From Rhizobiales bacterium 24-66-13 (GTDB lineage: Bacteria > Pseudomonadota > Alphaproteobacteria > Rhizobiales > Xanthobacteraceae): a stretch of 37,280 bases of DNA. Positions 16,442-25,718 of this stretch are shown one piece after another. The DNA lies in the NCBI GenBank assembly GCA_002257205.1, contig NCHM01000010.1, forward strand, positions 1 through 37,280, in the 5' to 3' direction. The translations under genes and the position numbers were made by a program. The first letter of the stretch is position 1; each line of letters starts with the position of its first letter. Under the pieces are notes generated by a model. That model saw only the letters and a list, made by a program, of their open reading frames with translations, ran no database searches and had not been told where the DNA came from.

Positions 16442-16630
16442 TCAAACTGACACATCATCTGTGCGGGACGCGTTCCGCTGCCACTTGGCTTTAGGGTCGC
16501 CGGCGATCACCTTTTCTTGCCGAAGCGCGGCATAGAGCGCTGTTTTCCCGACCTTCACACGCGCGGCCGCCTCGCGCACGTTCATGCGGGTCACGATCCT
16601 CTCGCGATGCTGGAACGTCGGCGCCCATCC
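16442..16630 (-). pseudogene. C-terminal remnant of a serine recombinase (resolvase)
   Basis: The minus strand encodes GWAPTFQHRERIVTR and then MNVREAAARVKVGKTALYAAL, the linker and Hin-type helix-turn-helix found at the C-terminus of transposon resolvases and invertases. The catalytic serine domain, which should lie to the right (16630 onward), is absent in all three minus-strand frames. The remnant ends 60 bases from the methyltransferase start. It suggests that the methyltransferase arrived with a transposon that has since decayed. Confidence 0.6.
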
Positions 16631-16884
16631 GGATACCGCGAGCGGCGGAAAGGGAAGGGAGCCCGGACCCGGCGTCGAGCCAAGGCCGTCTTTCTCCCAA
16701 TGACAGCTCATCATACCGGCAGTCGGGTCGCGTCAAGGACGCGCGGTACCCCCAATTTTGACGCTGCTGCGCGACGACAAAATCGGCTCCCCCACGCGCC
16801 GGCGCCGCCGGTCGCTCCGCGATCCCTGACCCGTCCCTCCAACACCGGTCGCCTGCCTCCGTCATCGTGACGAAGGAGGTTCAG

Positions 16885-17043
16885 ATGAGGGACGTTCGCG
16901 ACATCTACCAGGAAATCGCCGAGCAGCGCGCCGAGCTGATGCACTGCTACATGACCAGCAAGGAGCGGAAGGAGGCACAGAAGCGGCTGGAGGCGGCACT
17001 CGCGGAAGCGGAGCGGCGGCTGCGCGAGGAGGAGTGGGCGTAA
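16885..17043 (+). CDS. Small coiled-coil protein (52 aa)
   Basis: A near-consensus ribosome site AAGGAGGT (16873-16880) lies four bases before an ATG that opens a 52-residue frame: MRDVRDIYQEIAEQRAEL and onward, ending RLREEEWA. From about residue 7 it is highly charged and helical (KERKEAQKRLEAALAEAERR) with heptad-like leucine and alanine spacing. It is most likely a short coiled coil or a helical partner protein. It has one cysteine and no membrane segment. I do not know the family. The strong ribosome site and unbroken frame argue that it is real despite the broken genes on both sides. Confidence 0.65.
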   Translation: MRDVRDIYQEIAEQRAELMHCYMTSKERKEAQKRLEAALAEAERRLREEEWA

Positions 17044-17164
17044 GCCCACTTTTTCCATGTCGACGACGGCTGCACGGTTGCCGCGTCCGGAAGGTGGATG
17101 AAGCGCGTCTTTCTGGTTGGCCCCGCCTCGCGGCGGAGCCCTCCCGCCGGCAGGATAGTCCGGA

Positions 17165-17239
17165 AGGCGGGTTCAGTGCGACGTGTCGGCCATCTTCGCC
17201 TTCCACCTCGATCAGAGCACGAAATGCCGATGAAGGCGG
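17165..17239 (-). pseudogene. Inverted fragment resembling a DUF736 gene
   Basis: The minus strand reads PPSSAFRALIEVEGEDGRHVA. This parallels the end of the intact DUF736 protein downstream ([22 protein letters not shown]). At DNA level, a 28-base core (CTGATCGAGGTGGAAGGCGA and on) differs from the intact gene at only about three positions. The rest of the gene is not recognisable. It looks like the remains of a second, inverted copy, and so evidence of past rearrangement. Confidence 0.5.
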
Positions 17240-17569
17240 CGAGCGCATCGATTGTCAGAGTGGTCGAGGAGCGGAACGGTCACGCTCTCGATTGCTGCGA
17301 CAATGCCTAACTCGATCATCGGGCAAAGGAGGGCGCTGGCGGATCCCTGCTGGAGCGCCGTTGCGATCGCCGGGCCTCGACGTCGGCGAGGGCGATAGAG
17401 CCTCAGCGGTGCCGGGGCGGTTGAGCGGGTGAGGCCGATGACGAAGGCGCATGTCGTCATTCCCACGTCGTTTGCGAAGGCCACTCCCACGGCGAACCCG
17501 ATTGGCCTGGTCTGGCCGAAGGACGAGGGCGCTGCGCGCCCTCTCGATCTTATCCCCGCAACGTCCTGC

Positions 17570-17622
17570 GACGGCTTTTTTCCGCCGCCTTCGGCTTTGC
17601 AGCGCGAGACAAAAAAGCCGTC
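17570..17622. repeat. 12-bp inverted repeat with 29-base loop
   Basis: GACGGCTTTTTT and AAAAAAGCCGTC are exact reverse complements. The T run precedes the loop rather than following the stem, so this is not a standard rightward terminator. It could be an RNA structure, a protein site or the relic of an element end. Confidence 0.6.
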
Positions 17623-17772
17623 TCCGGCCGCCTTCCACTTCGTTTCAGCCCTGAGGACCACCCCGTTGCACAGGCGCAACGGGGACCCCGGTGGGTGCGG
17701 GTCGATCGCCTCCGGCCTTTCGACCGCCATCGGGTCGCGATGGGCGCGGCCCGGAAACACGGGAATGAGACA

Positions 17773-18084
17773 ATGGCCAACATCGGCACCTTCAGCTCCA
17801 CCGGCACCGGCTTCCAGGGCTCCATCCGCACCCTCGCCCTCAACGTCAAGGCCCGCCTGGTCCGCATCGAGAACCCCTCCGACAAGGGCCCGCACTTCCG
17901 CATCTTCGCCGCGGCGGGGGTCGAGCTCGGGGCAGCCTGGCAGAAGGTCTCGAACGAGGGCCGCGACTACCTCTCGGTCAAGCTGGACGATCCGAGCTTT
18001 CCCGCTCCGATCTACGCCACCCTGGTCGAGGTGGAAGGCGAGGACGGCCTGCAACTGATCTGGTCCCGGCCGAGCCGGGACTGA
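17773..18084 (+). CDS. DUF736 domain protein
   Basis: A 103-residue protein starting [24 protein letters not shown]. It contains [24 protein letters not shown] and [22 protein letters not shown], the full-length DUF736 pattern of alternating beta strands. DUF736 proteins are small, probably cytosolic, of unknown function, and typical of Rhizobiales plasmids and integrative elements. The frame is open upstream, but family members begin at this methionine. A GC hairpin follows the stop. It lies in the middle of a region full of gene fragments and is itself intact. Confidence 0.85.
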   Translation: MANIGTFSSTGTGFQGSIRTLALNVKARLVRIENPSDKGPHFRIFAAAGVELGAAWQKVSNEGRDYLSVKLDDPSFPAPIYATLVEVEGEDGLQLIWSRPSRD

Positions 18085-18099
18085 TCATCCCGACGAGAG

Positions 18100-18121
18100 G
18101 GCCCCGCCGACCGGCGGGGCC
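18100..18121 (+). terminator. GC hairpin after the DUF736 gene
   Basis: GGCCCCGCC and GGCGGGGCC pair perfectly around a GACC loop, 16 bases after the DUF736 stop. There is no U tract, so it may act as a 3' stabiliser or a weak terminator. Confidence 0.5.
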
Positions 18122-18151
18122 AGGCTCGATTCAAGCTGCCTGTGGGCGCTC

Positions 18152-18277
18152 ATGGCGATTTCCTGTAACCGCGCCCGCGGCAAGGCGCCCACCAGCGCCG
18201 AGCTCTATGACACCATCAGCCTCAAGGCCTTCGAGGCGCTCGACGCCTCCATGTTGCCGAGGATGGAGGCGGAATAG
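18152..18277 (+). pseudogene. 5' fragment of an unidentified plasmid gene (41 codons)
   Basis: A short frame reads MAISCNRARGKAPTSAELYD and then TISLKAFEALDASMLPRMEAE before a TAG. The second half looks like the start of a real helical protein rather than a complete one. It follows a DUF736 gene, where related plasmids often carry a DUF2493 (SLOG-like) gene, so it may be that gene's first part; this is memory-based and unverified. Its 3' end overlaps, antisense, the extra C-terminal tail of the WGR gene. That fits an insertion or deletion at about 18277. Confidence 0.35.
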
Positions 18278-18552
18278 CCCGTGCCTGCGTCCATGTCGCC
18301 CCGGTCTTTCCCTTTCGGGCGATATCCACGGGCGCGCTTCTCTCGTAGCAGGTCGAGGAAGAGTGCGACGGCGTCCGTCTCCCGGGCGAAGCTGTGCCTT
18401 TTCACTTGGCCGTGCGCGCCGATCCGGCCCCAGCAGCGCGTCAGGCAGACGTCGCCGAACAGCGTCGGTTCGATCCGCATCGCGTAGAACCGGGCCATGT
18501 TCTTCGACGGATCGGTGCGCTCGACATAAATCTGATAGGGCTGCGCGATCAT
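18205..18552 (-). CDS. WGR-domain protein
   Basis: A 115-residue protein starting MIAQPYQIYVERTDPSKNMARFY. It has the hallmark CWGRIGAHGQVKRHSFA, followed by FLDLLREKRARGYRP, which is a nearly complete WGR domain. WGR domains bind nucleic acid in PARPs and in small stand-alone bacterial proteins. The ATG at 18552 is preferred; the frame extends to a non-ATG codon at 18588. The last ~30 residues (DMDAGTGYSASILGNMEA onward) look unnatural and are read antisense to the gene fragment at 18152-18277. The original stop was therefore probably lost at a junction. The domain itself looks intact. Confidence 0.75.
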   Translation of the reverse strand: MIAQPYQIYVERTDPSKNMARFYAMRIEPTLFGDVCLTRCWGRIGAHGQVKRHSFARETDAVALFLDLLREKRARGYRPKGKDRGDMDAGTGYSASILGNMEASSASKALRLMVS

Positions 18553-18612
18553 GATGGCAGAATCTCCCGATGGGGAATTGCCGTCCAATGAGTTTGTTGA
18601 ATCGCCCGGCGG

Positions 18613-18993
18613 CTATTGATTCATTTTCGTGATGACGCGCGCACCGGCTTTCAGCGGCGCCGGTGTGGGATCAGGGCACGGGAGCCCATGGATTGATGAT
18701 GCTGACGCCATGGGCGAGAAGTCGGCGACGTTACGCGTGACCATCGTCATGCCATGTGTGAGGGCGCAGGCCGCGATGAACGCATCCCGCTCGGGTCGCG
18801 GCTCCGGCACATGAAGCCGGGCGGAGCGCCGCGCCACAGGCTTGTCGACAGGCAAGGTGCGGTCTGAAAGTTCGGGCAGGACATGGCCGGCCATCCAGGT
18901 GCGCAGCCGGGCTGCCTGGGCCGGATCGCGCCTTTCGACCAGCAGAAGGCCAAGATCCAGCTCCCTCAGCGTGATGGCGCAGGTACATTGCAC
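18613..18993 (-). pseudogene. 5'-truncated VapC/FitB-type PIN toxin
   Basis: The frame reads CAITLRELDLGLLLVERRDP, later EPRPERDAFIAACALTHGMT and VTRNVADF, matching the central and C-terminal parts of VapC/FitB-type PIN toxins. The first ~35 residues, with the essential LLDTN aspartate, are missing. Upstream sequence in all three frames does not supply them, and no antitoxin gene is adjacent. Only a GTG start is available. Without the first metal ligand the product should be inactive. Confidence 0.65.
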
Positions 18994-19147
18994 CCGAAGC
19001 GAAGCAAGGATCCGGTCCGCCGGCCGGAACGGGAAATTCCCCCTCGTCGGGCCGATGTGATCTCCCTCTGCGAGGTCCGGTCATGGCACCGCCAGTTCGG
19101 TTTGCAGCCGGCAACGCCGAATTGATGGACGGCGTTGCGTGCCGTCG
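18994..19147. other. Short gap between the truncated toxin gene and traG
   Basis: No gene or family match is visible on either strand. The 5' part of the toxin gene should lie here but does not, so the deletion or insertion junction is probably at about 18985-19000. The traG 3' end follows at 19148 with no clear terminator. Confidence 0.35.
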
Positions 19148-21061
19148 TCACGATTTCCCCTCCGGTTGAAACCTGTTTGTCCCCACACAGGCCTTCATGT
19201 CGTCGCGCCGGAACCAGATGGCACGACCGCACCGGAGCGGGGCGTTGCCGGCGGTGAAGACGATCTGCTCGTCGGCGCGCATCCGCAGCACCTCGTGCGG
19301 CTGGATGAGCGGCCGCGATGCGAGCTGCTTCGATCGCGTGCGCGACGTGCCCGTGGCCTGCGACGAGCGGCTGACCTGGTCGATCTCCACCGTGGTCAGG
19401 CCGCATCGGCGGGAGATATAGTCGGCTGTCTCGGGGTCGTTCACCGCGGCGAAGGCGATCCAGCTCGCACTCTCGAACCATTTGCTGGCGGCATCGCGGC
19501 CGCCATAGGTCTCGCGCATCTGGCCGATGGACTGGAACAGCAGCAGCAGGGTGATCCCGTACTTGCGGCCGGCATCGCGCGCCGTCTCGAGGATCCGCAT
19601 GAAGCCGAGCCGGGCCACCTCGTCGAGGAGGAACAGCGCCCGGCCGTTCACCTCGCCATTGCGGTTGTAGATCGCGTTCATGAAGCCGCCGATGATGACG
19701 CGTGCGAGGCCCGCATGGGTCTCCAGGGTCTTCAGGTCGAGATTGATGAAGACGTCGGTCTGGCCGCCGGCAAGGTCGTCGCTGACGAAGGTCGAGCCCG
19801 ACACGAGCGCGGCATAGTTCGGATAGGACAGCCAGTGGGTTTCCTTCACCGCATTGGCATAGACGCCCGAGAAGGTCTCCGGCGTCATGTTGACGAAGAC
19901 GGCGACATTCTCCTTCACGAAATCCGATCCGGAATTGTCGTAGAGCTCCTGCAGGCGTGCCCTGAGCTTCGGCTCAGGCTCGGAGAGATTGGCGCGGACC
20001 TGCCGGAGCGTCTGGCGCTGTTCGTCCGTGTTCCCGGACAGGCAGACGTCGGCGATGAGCGCGGTCAGCAGCTGCAGCGCCGAGGCGCGGAAGAAGTCGT
20101 CGCGAACGCCGCGCGCCCCGCCGCTGTCGCTCATGATCCAGGAGGCGACGGCGGCGATATCCTCCTCCTTCGTGCCGCCGAAGCGGCCGATCCAGTCGAG
20201 GGCGTTGAAGCCATTTGCCGGCTCGCGCGGATCGAGGACATGCACGGTGCGCCCGGCGGCGCGCCGGTGATCGATCACCATCGGTGCGACCTCGTTCGAC
20301 GGGTCGAGCGCCACCAGCGCGCCGCCCCATTTCAGGGCGGTCGGGATCGTCACCGATGTGGTCTTGAAGCCGCCGGAGCCGGAGAAGACGATGCCGTGGG
20401 ACGAGCCGAAGGAGGCATCGAAGCACAGCAGCGATGTCCGGCCGCCCCGGCCCCAGCTCTGCCTGTCCATGGCGCGGAACGGCATTGCCGCTGCGCTGTC
20501 CCGGTCGACGCGGTAGCGCTCGCCGACAACGATCCCGCCGGCGGCGCCGAACAGCTTCGCGGCTTCCGGCATCGACATCCAGTCGGCGTCACCGTGCAGG
20601 GCACGGCGGCCGCGGATGCGCTTCGGTGCCGGTGATGCGAAGGCGGCGTTACCCCTTACCGCGACCCGCAGCGCGAAAATGCCGGCGAGCAGCAGGATGC
20701 CGACGCCGATCGCGATCGCAGGCTCGATCTGCGCGAGCACCGGTCGGCCGGGTACGGCCTGGGCCGAGAGCCGCATCGCTTCACGCGCCACAGCGATGGA
20801 GATCGCCGCCGTGCTGCCCGCGACGACGCTCCAGGCCGCGCTGCGGATGTTCATCGAACCCGCGCTCGCGAAGAGGAAGATGACGCCGATGCCGGCCGCC
20901 GCAATATGGGGGATCGCGATCCCGGCGCGGCCGTACAGGAGTCGCTGCGCCGCCGTCTTGCCGAAGCCGGCAAGCCCGGCCTCCAATCCGCTCAATCCGA
21001 AGATCGCCGCGAGCATCAGCGCCATCGGCACGATCAGCAGCAGGAGCCTATTCACCGTCAC
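19148..21061 (-). CDS. traG: TraG (VirD4-type) conjugation coupling protein
   Basis: A ~637-residue inner-membrane ATPase that brings the relaxase-DNA complex to the type IV secretion channel. Hydrophobic segments lie near the N-terminus ([44 protein letters not shown]). Walker A is GSGGFKTT (about 228-235), and Walker B is [12 protein letters not shown] (about 475-486). [16 protein letters not shown], typical of Ti-type TraG, follows. I take the GTG at 21061 as start (MTVNRLLLL); a second GTG at 21055 is possible. The start overlaps the end of traD, so traC, traD and traG form one leftward operon. Both ATPase motifs are intact. Confidence 0.92.
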   Translation of the reverse strand: MTVNRLLLLIVPMALMLAAIFGLSGLEAGLAGFGKTAAQRLLYGRAGIAIPHIAAAGIGVIFLFASAGSMNIRSAAWSVVAGSTAAISIAVAREAMRLSAQAVPGRPVLAQIEPAIAIGVGILLLAGIFALRVAVRGNAAFASPAPKRIRGRRALHGDADWMSMPEAAKLFGAAGGIVVGERYRVDRDSAAAMPFRAMDRQSWGRGGRTSLLCFDASFGSSHGIVFSGSGGFKTTSVTIPTALKWGGALVALDPSNEVAPMVIDHRRAAGRTVHVLDPREPANGFNALDWIGRFGGTKEEDIAAVASWIMSDSGGARGVRDDFFRASALQLLTALIADVCLSGNTDEQRQTLRQVRANLSEPEPKLRARLQELYDNSGSDFVKENVAVFVNMTPETFSGVYANAVKETHWLSYPNYAALVSGSTFVSDDLAGGQTDVFINLDLKTLETHAGLARVIIGGFMNAIYNRNGEVNGRALFLLDEVARLGFMRILETARDAGRKYGITLLLLFQSIGQMRETYGGRDAASKWFESASWIAFAAVNDPETADYISRRCGLTTVEIDQVSRSSQATGTSRTRSKQLASRPLIQPHEVLRMRADEQIVFTAGNAPLRCGRAIWFRRDDMKACVGTNRFQPEGKS

Positions 21062-21263
21062 GGCCGAACGCCTCCGCGCCGATCGCCGCAAGCCGGGTGC
21101 GCTCCGCTTCGTCGGCCTTCAGCTTCCGGCCGAGCTCGACCAGGGCGCCCAGCAGGACTGCCCGCTTCTCGTATCGCAGGCCCGCTTTCGCGATCAGCCC
21201 ACCCAGCTCGATCTTCTCGCGGGTATCCTTCTTGCGGGCTTCGGAGGATGACGCCTGGCGCAT
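21048..21263 (-). CDS. traD: TraD, small Ti-type conjugal transfer protein
   Basis: A 71-residue basic, helical protein starting [21 protein letters not shown], then [23 protein letters not shown]. This is the Ti-plasmid TraD family, unrelated to F-plasmid TraD. The ATG at 21263 has GAGG nine bases upstream and gives the usual length; an ATG at 21287 would overlap traC. Its last 14 bases overlap the traG start, implying translational coupling. The family is thought to assist the relaxosome; no catalytic motif is expected. Confidence 0.85.
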   Translation of the reverse strand: MRQASSSEARKKDTREKIELGGLIAKAGLRYEKRAVLLGALVELGRKLKADEAERTRLAAIGAEAFGRDGE

Positions 21264-21267
21264 GCGC

Positions 21268-21564
21268 TCACACCTCGCCAGCGCCATCCGCTGCCGCGCC
21301 AGCCGCGACCTCCGCCCCCGAGGTGCCGGCCTCGCCTCCCGCCCCGGTCCCTTTTCTCCCGGTCGCTCTCTGCTCCTTTCCGCGAAACCGGCCGGCGAGA
21401 TCCTCGAACGCCGCCTGCAGCTCGCTCTCCTCGATCTCGATCTCGCCGAGGCCGGCCTTCAACGCGATGCGTCCGATCCGCTCGGCTTCCCGCGTTTCCG
21501 CAGCCTTGAGCTGATCCTGCAATCGGGCGATCTCCTCGCGGAGTCTCGATGAGGGCTTCTTCAT
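21268..21564 (-). CDS. traC: TraC, Ti-type relaxosome accessory protein
   Basis: A 98-residue protein starting [20 protein letters not shown], with [34 protein letters not shown] and a glycine/alanine-rich tail. The N-terminal half is a predicted coiled coil, and the middle resembles the TraC/MobC-like accessory proteins of Ti plasmids that act at oriT. The frame is open to 21648, but family members begin at this methionine. It is the first gene of the leftward traC-traD-traG operon and starts about 130 bases from the nic region, as in Ti plasmids. Confidence 0.85.
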   Translation of the reverse strand: MKKPSSRLREEIARLQDQLKAAETREAERIGRIALKAGLGEIEIEESELQAAFEDLAGRFRGKEQRATGRKGTGAGGEAGTSGAEVAAGAAADGAGEV

Positions 21565-21640
21565 CTCCGGTTGAACCTCCGTGCTGGACGGCACGGAGAA
21601 TCGAGAAGAACGCCGCCTTCGGCGAGTAATAAAAAAGCTA

Positions 21641-21655
21641 GTCGGCAAGGCCGAC
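21641..21655. repeat. Short inverted repeat near oriT
   Basis: GTCGGC and GCCGAC pair around AAG, next to an AT-rich run (TAATAAAAAAGCTAG, 21627-21641) in the traC-traA gap. It may be part of the relaxosome-binding region or of the traC promoter. Confidence 0.4.
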
Positions 21656-21689
21656 GCGGCCTGGAATGATCCCGGCCGTTCCGAAGGAA

Positions 21690-21735
21690 TGGTCCAAGGG
21701 CGCAGTAATACGTCGCTGCCGCGACGCCCTGCTTC
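21690..21735. other. oriT: Origin of transfer (oriT), Ti/RSF1010-type nic region
   Basis: The gap between the divergent traC and traA genes contains CCAAGGGCGCAGTAATACG (21694-21712), followed by the hairpin CGTCGC-TGCC-GCGACG (21711-21726). From memory this closely matches Ti and other rhizobial oriT sequences (CCAAGGGCGCAATTATACGTCGCTG). On the minus strand it reads TACTGCGCCCTTGG, resembling the RSF1010 nic site TAAGTGCG/CCCT. The location between traC and traA is the classical one. The exact nick position is inferred by analogy. Confidence 0.85.
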
Positions 21736-21828
21736 CCCATCCGCTAGAGGCTCACCGCCCTGGCGGGGCCCCGGCTGCCGCTCCCGGCGAACGCTTGTGG
21801 TTCACGCCCGTCGGGAGCTTGCGCGGCC

Positions 21829-24800
21829 TTGGCCATCACGCATTTCACGCCCCAGCTTATCTCGCGCGGTTCCGGCCGCAGTGCCGTGCTGTCGGCTGCG
21901 TACCGGCATTGCGCGCGAATGGAGCATCAGGCCGAGGGCCGGACGATCGACTATTCCGGCAAGCGCGGGTTGCGGCATGAGGAATTTCTGCTGCCGCCCG
22001 GTGCGCCGGAATGGGCGAGGACGATGATCGCCGATTGCTCGGTTGCGGGTGCGGCCGAGGCGTTCTGGAATGCGGTCGAGGCCTTCGAGACGCGCACCGA
22101 TGCGCAGCTCGCCAAGGAGTTCATCATCGCCCTGCCGGTCGAGCTCTCGGCCGAGCAGAACATTGCCCTGGTGCGGGAATTCGTCGAGACCCAGGTGCTG
22201 GCCCGCGGCCAGGTCGCGGATTGGGTGTTCCACGCCGAGCCCGGCAATCCGCATATCCATCTGATGACCACCCTGCGGCCTCTGGCCGAGGACGGGTTCG
22301 GGCCGAAGAAAGTGCCGGTCATCGGCGCGGACGGGCAGCCGCTGCGCAATGACGCGGGGAAGATCGTCTATCGGCTCTGGTCGGGAGAGAAGGCCGAGTT
22401 CCTCCAGCAGCGCGAGGGGTGGCTCGACCTGCAGAACCGGCATCTGGCGCTGGCCGGGCTCGACGTTCGTGTCGATGGGCGCTCCTATGGCGAGCGGGGC
22501 GTGGACCTCGTGCCGACCACGCATATCGGCGTGGCGGCGAAGGCGATCGACCGGAAGGAAGTGGCCGCTGCGTGGTATCCTCGGCTGGAGCGGATCGCGC
22601 TGCATGAGGAGCGCAGGGCGGAGAACCGCGAGCGCATCCTGCGCCGGCCGGAGATCGTGCTCGACCTCGTCACGCGCGAGATGAGTGTCTTCACCGAGCG
22701 CGACATCGCCAAGGTTCTGCATCGCTATGTCGACGATGCCGACACCTTCCGGCAGCTTCTCGCCCGCATCCTCCAGAGCCCGGATGTGCTGCGGCTGGAA
22801 GGCGAGCGGATCGGCTTTGCGACCGGAGCCCGGGAGCCTGCCAGGTACACCACTCGCGAACTGATCCGCCTCGAGGCCGAGATGGCCGACCGGGCGATCC
22901 GGCTTTCCGGCCGGTCTTCGCACGGCGTCCGGGACGAGGCGCTTGCTGCGGTGTTCGAGCGCCATGCCCGGCTGTCGCAGGAGCAGCGGGTGGCGATCGC
23001 GCATGTCGCCAGTCTCGGCCGGCTGGCAGCCGTGGTCGGACGGGCAGGCGCCGGCAAGACCACCATGATGAAGGCGGCACGCGAAGTGTGGGAGGCGGCC
23101 GGCTATCGCGTGGTCGGGGCGGCCCTCGCCGGCAAGGCGGCGGAGGGGCTGGAACAGGAAGCCGGCATCACCTCCCGCACCCTGGCCTCATGGGAGCTTG
23201 CGTGGTCGAAGGGGCGGGAGGTGATCGACGACAGGACCATCTTCGTGCTCGACGAGGCGGGGATGGTGTCGTCACGGCAGATGGCGCTGCTCGTCGAGAC
23301 GGTGACGACGGCCGGGGCCAAGCTGGTCCTCGTCGGCGATCCCGACCAGCTTCAGCCGATCGAAGCCGGAGCCGCTTTCCGCGCCATCCTCGACCGCACC
23401 GGCTATGCCGAGCTGGAGACCATCTACCGCCAGCGCGAACAATGGATGCGCGACGCCTCGCTCGATCTGGCGCGCGGCAATGTCACGGCGGCGCTGAATG
23501 CCTATGAGGCGAACGGCAGGCTTGAGCCGCGCACGTTGAAATCCGATGCCATCGCGGTGCTGATCGAGGACTGGAATCGCGACTACGATCCGGCGAAGTC
23601 GACGCTGATCCTGGCCCATCTCCGGCGCGACGTCCGCACCCTCAACGACATGGCTCGCGCGAAACTGGTCGAGCGCGGCATCGTCGGCGATGGCGATGCC
23701 TTCCGCACCGAGGGCGGCGTCCGACGTTTCGCCGCCGGCGACCAGGTCGTGTTCCTGAAGAACGAAGGCTCGTTGGCGGTCAAGAATGGCATGATCGGCC
23801 ATGTCGTCGAAGCGCGCGAAGGGTGGTTCGCGGCAATGGTCGGCGAGGGCGAGCTCCGCCGCCGTGTCGAGGTCGACCAGCGCTTCTACGCCAATGTCGA
23901 TCACGGCTATGCGACGACGATCCATAAATCCCAGGGCGCGACTGTCGACAGGGTGAAGGTGCTCGCCACCCTCTCCCTCGACCGGCATCTCTCCTATGTT
24001 GCGCTGACCCGCCATCGCGAGGATGTGGGTCTGTATTATGGCGCGCTCTCCTTCAGGAAGGCGGGCGGTCTGGCGAAGATCCTGTCGCAGCGGCGGATCA
24101 AGGAAACAACCCTCGATTATGAGCAGGCCGGCTCTTATCGCGCGGCCCTGCGCTTTGCCGAGGCGCGAGGACTGCATCTCGTTCGCGTGGCCCGGACCCT
24201 CGTCTCCGACAAGCTCCGCTGGACCGTTCGGCAGAAGCACCGGCTCGCCGACCTCGGCGCGCGGCTGATGGCTTTGGGTGCGAAGTTCGGCCTCGGCGAC
24301 AGTCACACTCGCAAGATCCCGAACAATGCGGAGGAGGCCAGGCCCATGGTCGCGGGTATCACGGCATTTGCCAGATCGCTCGATCAGGCGGTCGAGGACA
24401 GGCTCGCCGCCGATCCCGGGTTGAAGATGCAATGGGAGGAGGTGTCGACGCGCTTCCGCGTCGTCTTCGCCGAGCCGGAAGCCGCCTTCCGCAAGGTCGA
24501 TGTCGACGCCATGATGAAAAGTGCCGATACCGCCAAACTCACCCTCGCGACGATCGCGCAAAAGCCCGAGAGCTTCGGCGCGCTGAAGGGCAGGGCCGGT
24601 CTCCTCGCTGGCAGGGCGGAGAAGCAGGACCGTGAGCGTGCCATGCTCAATGTACCGGCGCTCGCCCGTGAGCTTGAGCGTTATCTGCGCCTGCGGGCCG
24701 AGGCCGAACGCAAGCATGAGGTCGAGGAACGTGTCGCCCGGGCGAAGGTTGCGCTGGACATCCCGGCGTTGTCACCGGCGGCGAAGGCGGTGCTCGAGTG

Positions 24801-25137
24801 GGTGCGGGACGCGATCGAGCGCCATGACTTGTCCGCCGCCCTCGCCTTCCCCCTGGAGGACAAGAACGTGAAGGCCGAGCTCGAAGGGTTCGCCCGGGCC
24901 GTCTCGGAGAGGTTCGGTGAGCGCGTGATGCTCCCTAACGCAGCGAAGACGCCGGACGGTCCCGCCTTCGAAAAGCTCGCTGCCGGCATGAACGCCGGCC
25001 AGCGCGATGAGCTGAAAACCGCTTGGCCTTTGATGCGGACGGTGCAGCAACTCGCCGCGCAGGAGCGCACGGCCGAGGTGCTGAAGCAGGCCGAGACGAT
25101 GCGCCAGTCGCAGCGGCAGGGGTTGTCACTCAAATGA
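21829..25137 (+). CDS. traA: TraA relaxase/helicase, Ti-type
   Basis: A 1102-residue conjugative relaxase fused to a RecD-like helicase. The N-terminal MobA/MobL-type domain has [13 protein letters not shown] (Y25 a possible nicking tyrosine) and the metal-binding histidines H135, H142 and H144 in NPHIHLM. The helicase part has Walker [10 protein letters not shown] (404-412), [20 protein letters not shown] and HKSQGATVD. The start is TTG at 21829, an unusual codon chosen because TraA proteins begin MAI at this point; no good ribosome site is seen. TraA nicks oriT, just upstream, and unwinds the strand for export through TraG. Its stop overlaps the traF start (ATGA). Confidence 0.93.
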   Translation: MAITHFTPQLISRGSGRSAVLSAAYRHCARMEHQAEGRTIDYSGKRGLRHEEFLLPPGAPEWARTMIADCSVAGAAEAFWNAVEAFETRTDAQLAKEFIIALPVELSAEQNIALVREFVETQVLARGQVADWVFHAEPGNPHIHLMTTLRPLAEDGFGPKKVPVIGADGQPLRNDAGKIVYRLWSGEKAEFLQQREGWLDLQNRHLALAGLDVRVDGRSYGERGVDLVPTTHIGVAAKAIDRKEVAAAWYPRLERIALHEERRAENRERILRRPEIVLDLVTREMSVFTERDIAKVLHRYVDDADTFRQLLARILQSPDVLRLEGERIGFATGAREPARYTTRELIRLEAEMADRAIRLSGRSSHGVRDEALAAVFERHARLSQEQRVAIAHVASLGRLAAVVGRAGAGKTTMMKAAREVWEAAGYRVVGAALAGKAAEGLEQEAGITSRTLASWELAWSKGREVIDDRTIFVLDEAGMVSSRQMALLVETVTTAGAKLVLVGDPDQLQPIEAGAAFRAILDRTGYAELETIYRQREQWMRDASLDLARGNVTAALNAYEANGRLEPRTLKSDAIAVLIEDWNRDYDPAKSTLILAHLRRDVRTLNDMARAKLVERGIVGDGDAFRTEGGVRRFAAGDQVVFLKNEGSLAVKNGMIGHVVEAREGWFAAMVGEGELRRRVEVDQRFYANVDHGYATTIHKSQGATVDRVKVLATLSLDRHLSYVALTRHREDVGLYYGALSFRKAGGLAKILSQRRIKETTLDYEQAGSYRAALRFAEARGLHLVRVARTLVSDKLRWTVRQKHRLADLGARLMALGAKFGLGDSHTRKIPNNAEEARPMVAGITAFARSLDQAVEDRLAADPGLKMQWEEVSTRFRVVFAEPEAAFRKVDVDAMMKSADTAKLTLATIAQKPESFGALKGRAGLLAGRAEKQDRERAMLNVPALARELERYLRLRAEAERKHEVEERVARAKVALDIPALSPAAKAVLEWVRDAIERHDLSAALAFPLEDKNVKAELEGFARAVSERFGERVMLPNAAKTPDGPAFEKLAAGMNAGQRDELKTAWPLMRTVQQLAAQERTAEVLKQAETMRQSQRQGLSLK

Positions 25138-25718
25138 CCGCCGGCGCTTGTGCAGGTATCCCGAGAGCGACCGGAAGGAGGAAGGGTGGAACACGTTGGT
25201 GCGTGATCGTGATCCTTTCCGTCGGCGGAATGGCGATCGCGATGATCGCCGGGTTGGGCTGGCTGGGCGGGTTCCGCATCAACCTCACGCCGAGCGAGCC
25301 GCTCGGGCTGTGGCGCATCGTTCCGCTCGGCCGTCCCCTGGCGGTGGGGGACCTTGTCTTCGTCTGCCCGCCGCCCGGGCCGATCTCGGCCTTCGGTCTC
25401 GAGCGTGGGTATTTCCGGCAAGGGTTGTGCCCCGGCGGTGCGGCGCCGCTGATCAAGATCGTCGCGGCGTCTGCAGGTGCGCACATCGGGATGACTGCCG
25501 AGGTGACGATCGATGGCGCAACCCTTCCTCATTCCCGGCTGAGTATCCGTGACGGTGCGGGGCGCCCGCTTTCCCCATGGGGTGGCGGTGCCGTCCCGCC
25601 GGGGCAGCTCTTCCTCCATTCCGCTTTCGCCGGTTCCTATGACTCCCGTTACTTCGGGCCGATTCCGGCGAAGGGGGTTCTCGGCCTCGCGCGACCGGTT
25701 CTCACCTTCGACCCCTGA
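25134..25718 (+). CDS. traF: TraF conjugative signal peptidase
   Basis: A 194-residue S26-family peptidase. One N-terminal membrane segment ([23 protein letters not shown], about 24-46) is followed by [12 protein letters not shown] with nucleophile S54 and by [15 protein letters not shown] with general-base lysine K108. TraF enzymes act in the inner membrane and mature the pilin by cutting or cyclising it. The ATGA overlap with traA sets the start and implies coupling. The catalytic dyad is intact. In Ti plasmids traB would follow; here there is only a 100-base gap before traH. Confidence 0.9.
   Translation: MTAGACAGIPRATGRRKGGTRWCVIVILSVGGMAIAMIAGLGWLGGFRINLTPSEPLGLWRIVPLGRPLAVGDLVFVCPPPGPISAFGLERGYFRQGLCPGGAAPLIKIVAASAGAHIGMTAEVTIDGATLPHSRLSIRDGAGRPLSPWGGGAVPPGQLFLHSAFAGSYDSRYFGPIPAKGVLGLARPVLTFDP

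Larger units (their letters stand above)
17044..17772. other. Gene-poor stretch with an inverted repeat and a DUF736 scrap
   Basis: About 730 bases with no convincing intact gene. It holds a minus-strand scrap resembling DUF736 (17165-17239, separate entry) and a perfect inverted repeat GACGGCTTTTTT (17570-17581) / AAAAAAGCCGTC (17611-17622) with a 29-base loop. The long open frames on both strands are GC-driven: they lack ribosome sites and read as arginine-, serine- and proline-rich noise. Confidence 0.45.

Noticed and set aside
17570-17622. Inverted repeat considered as a rho-independent terminator
   Set aside because: The T run lies at the loop side of the left arm and there is no T run after the right arm, so it does not fit a terminator in either direction without special pleading.
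19139-20635. 498-codon plus-strand open frame
   Set aside because: Antisense to traG, whose ATPase motifs and membrane segments are unmistakable.
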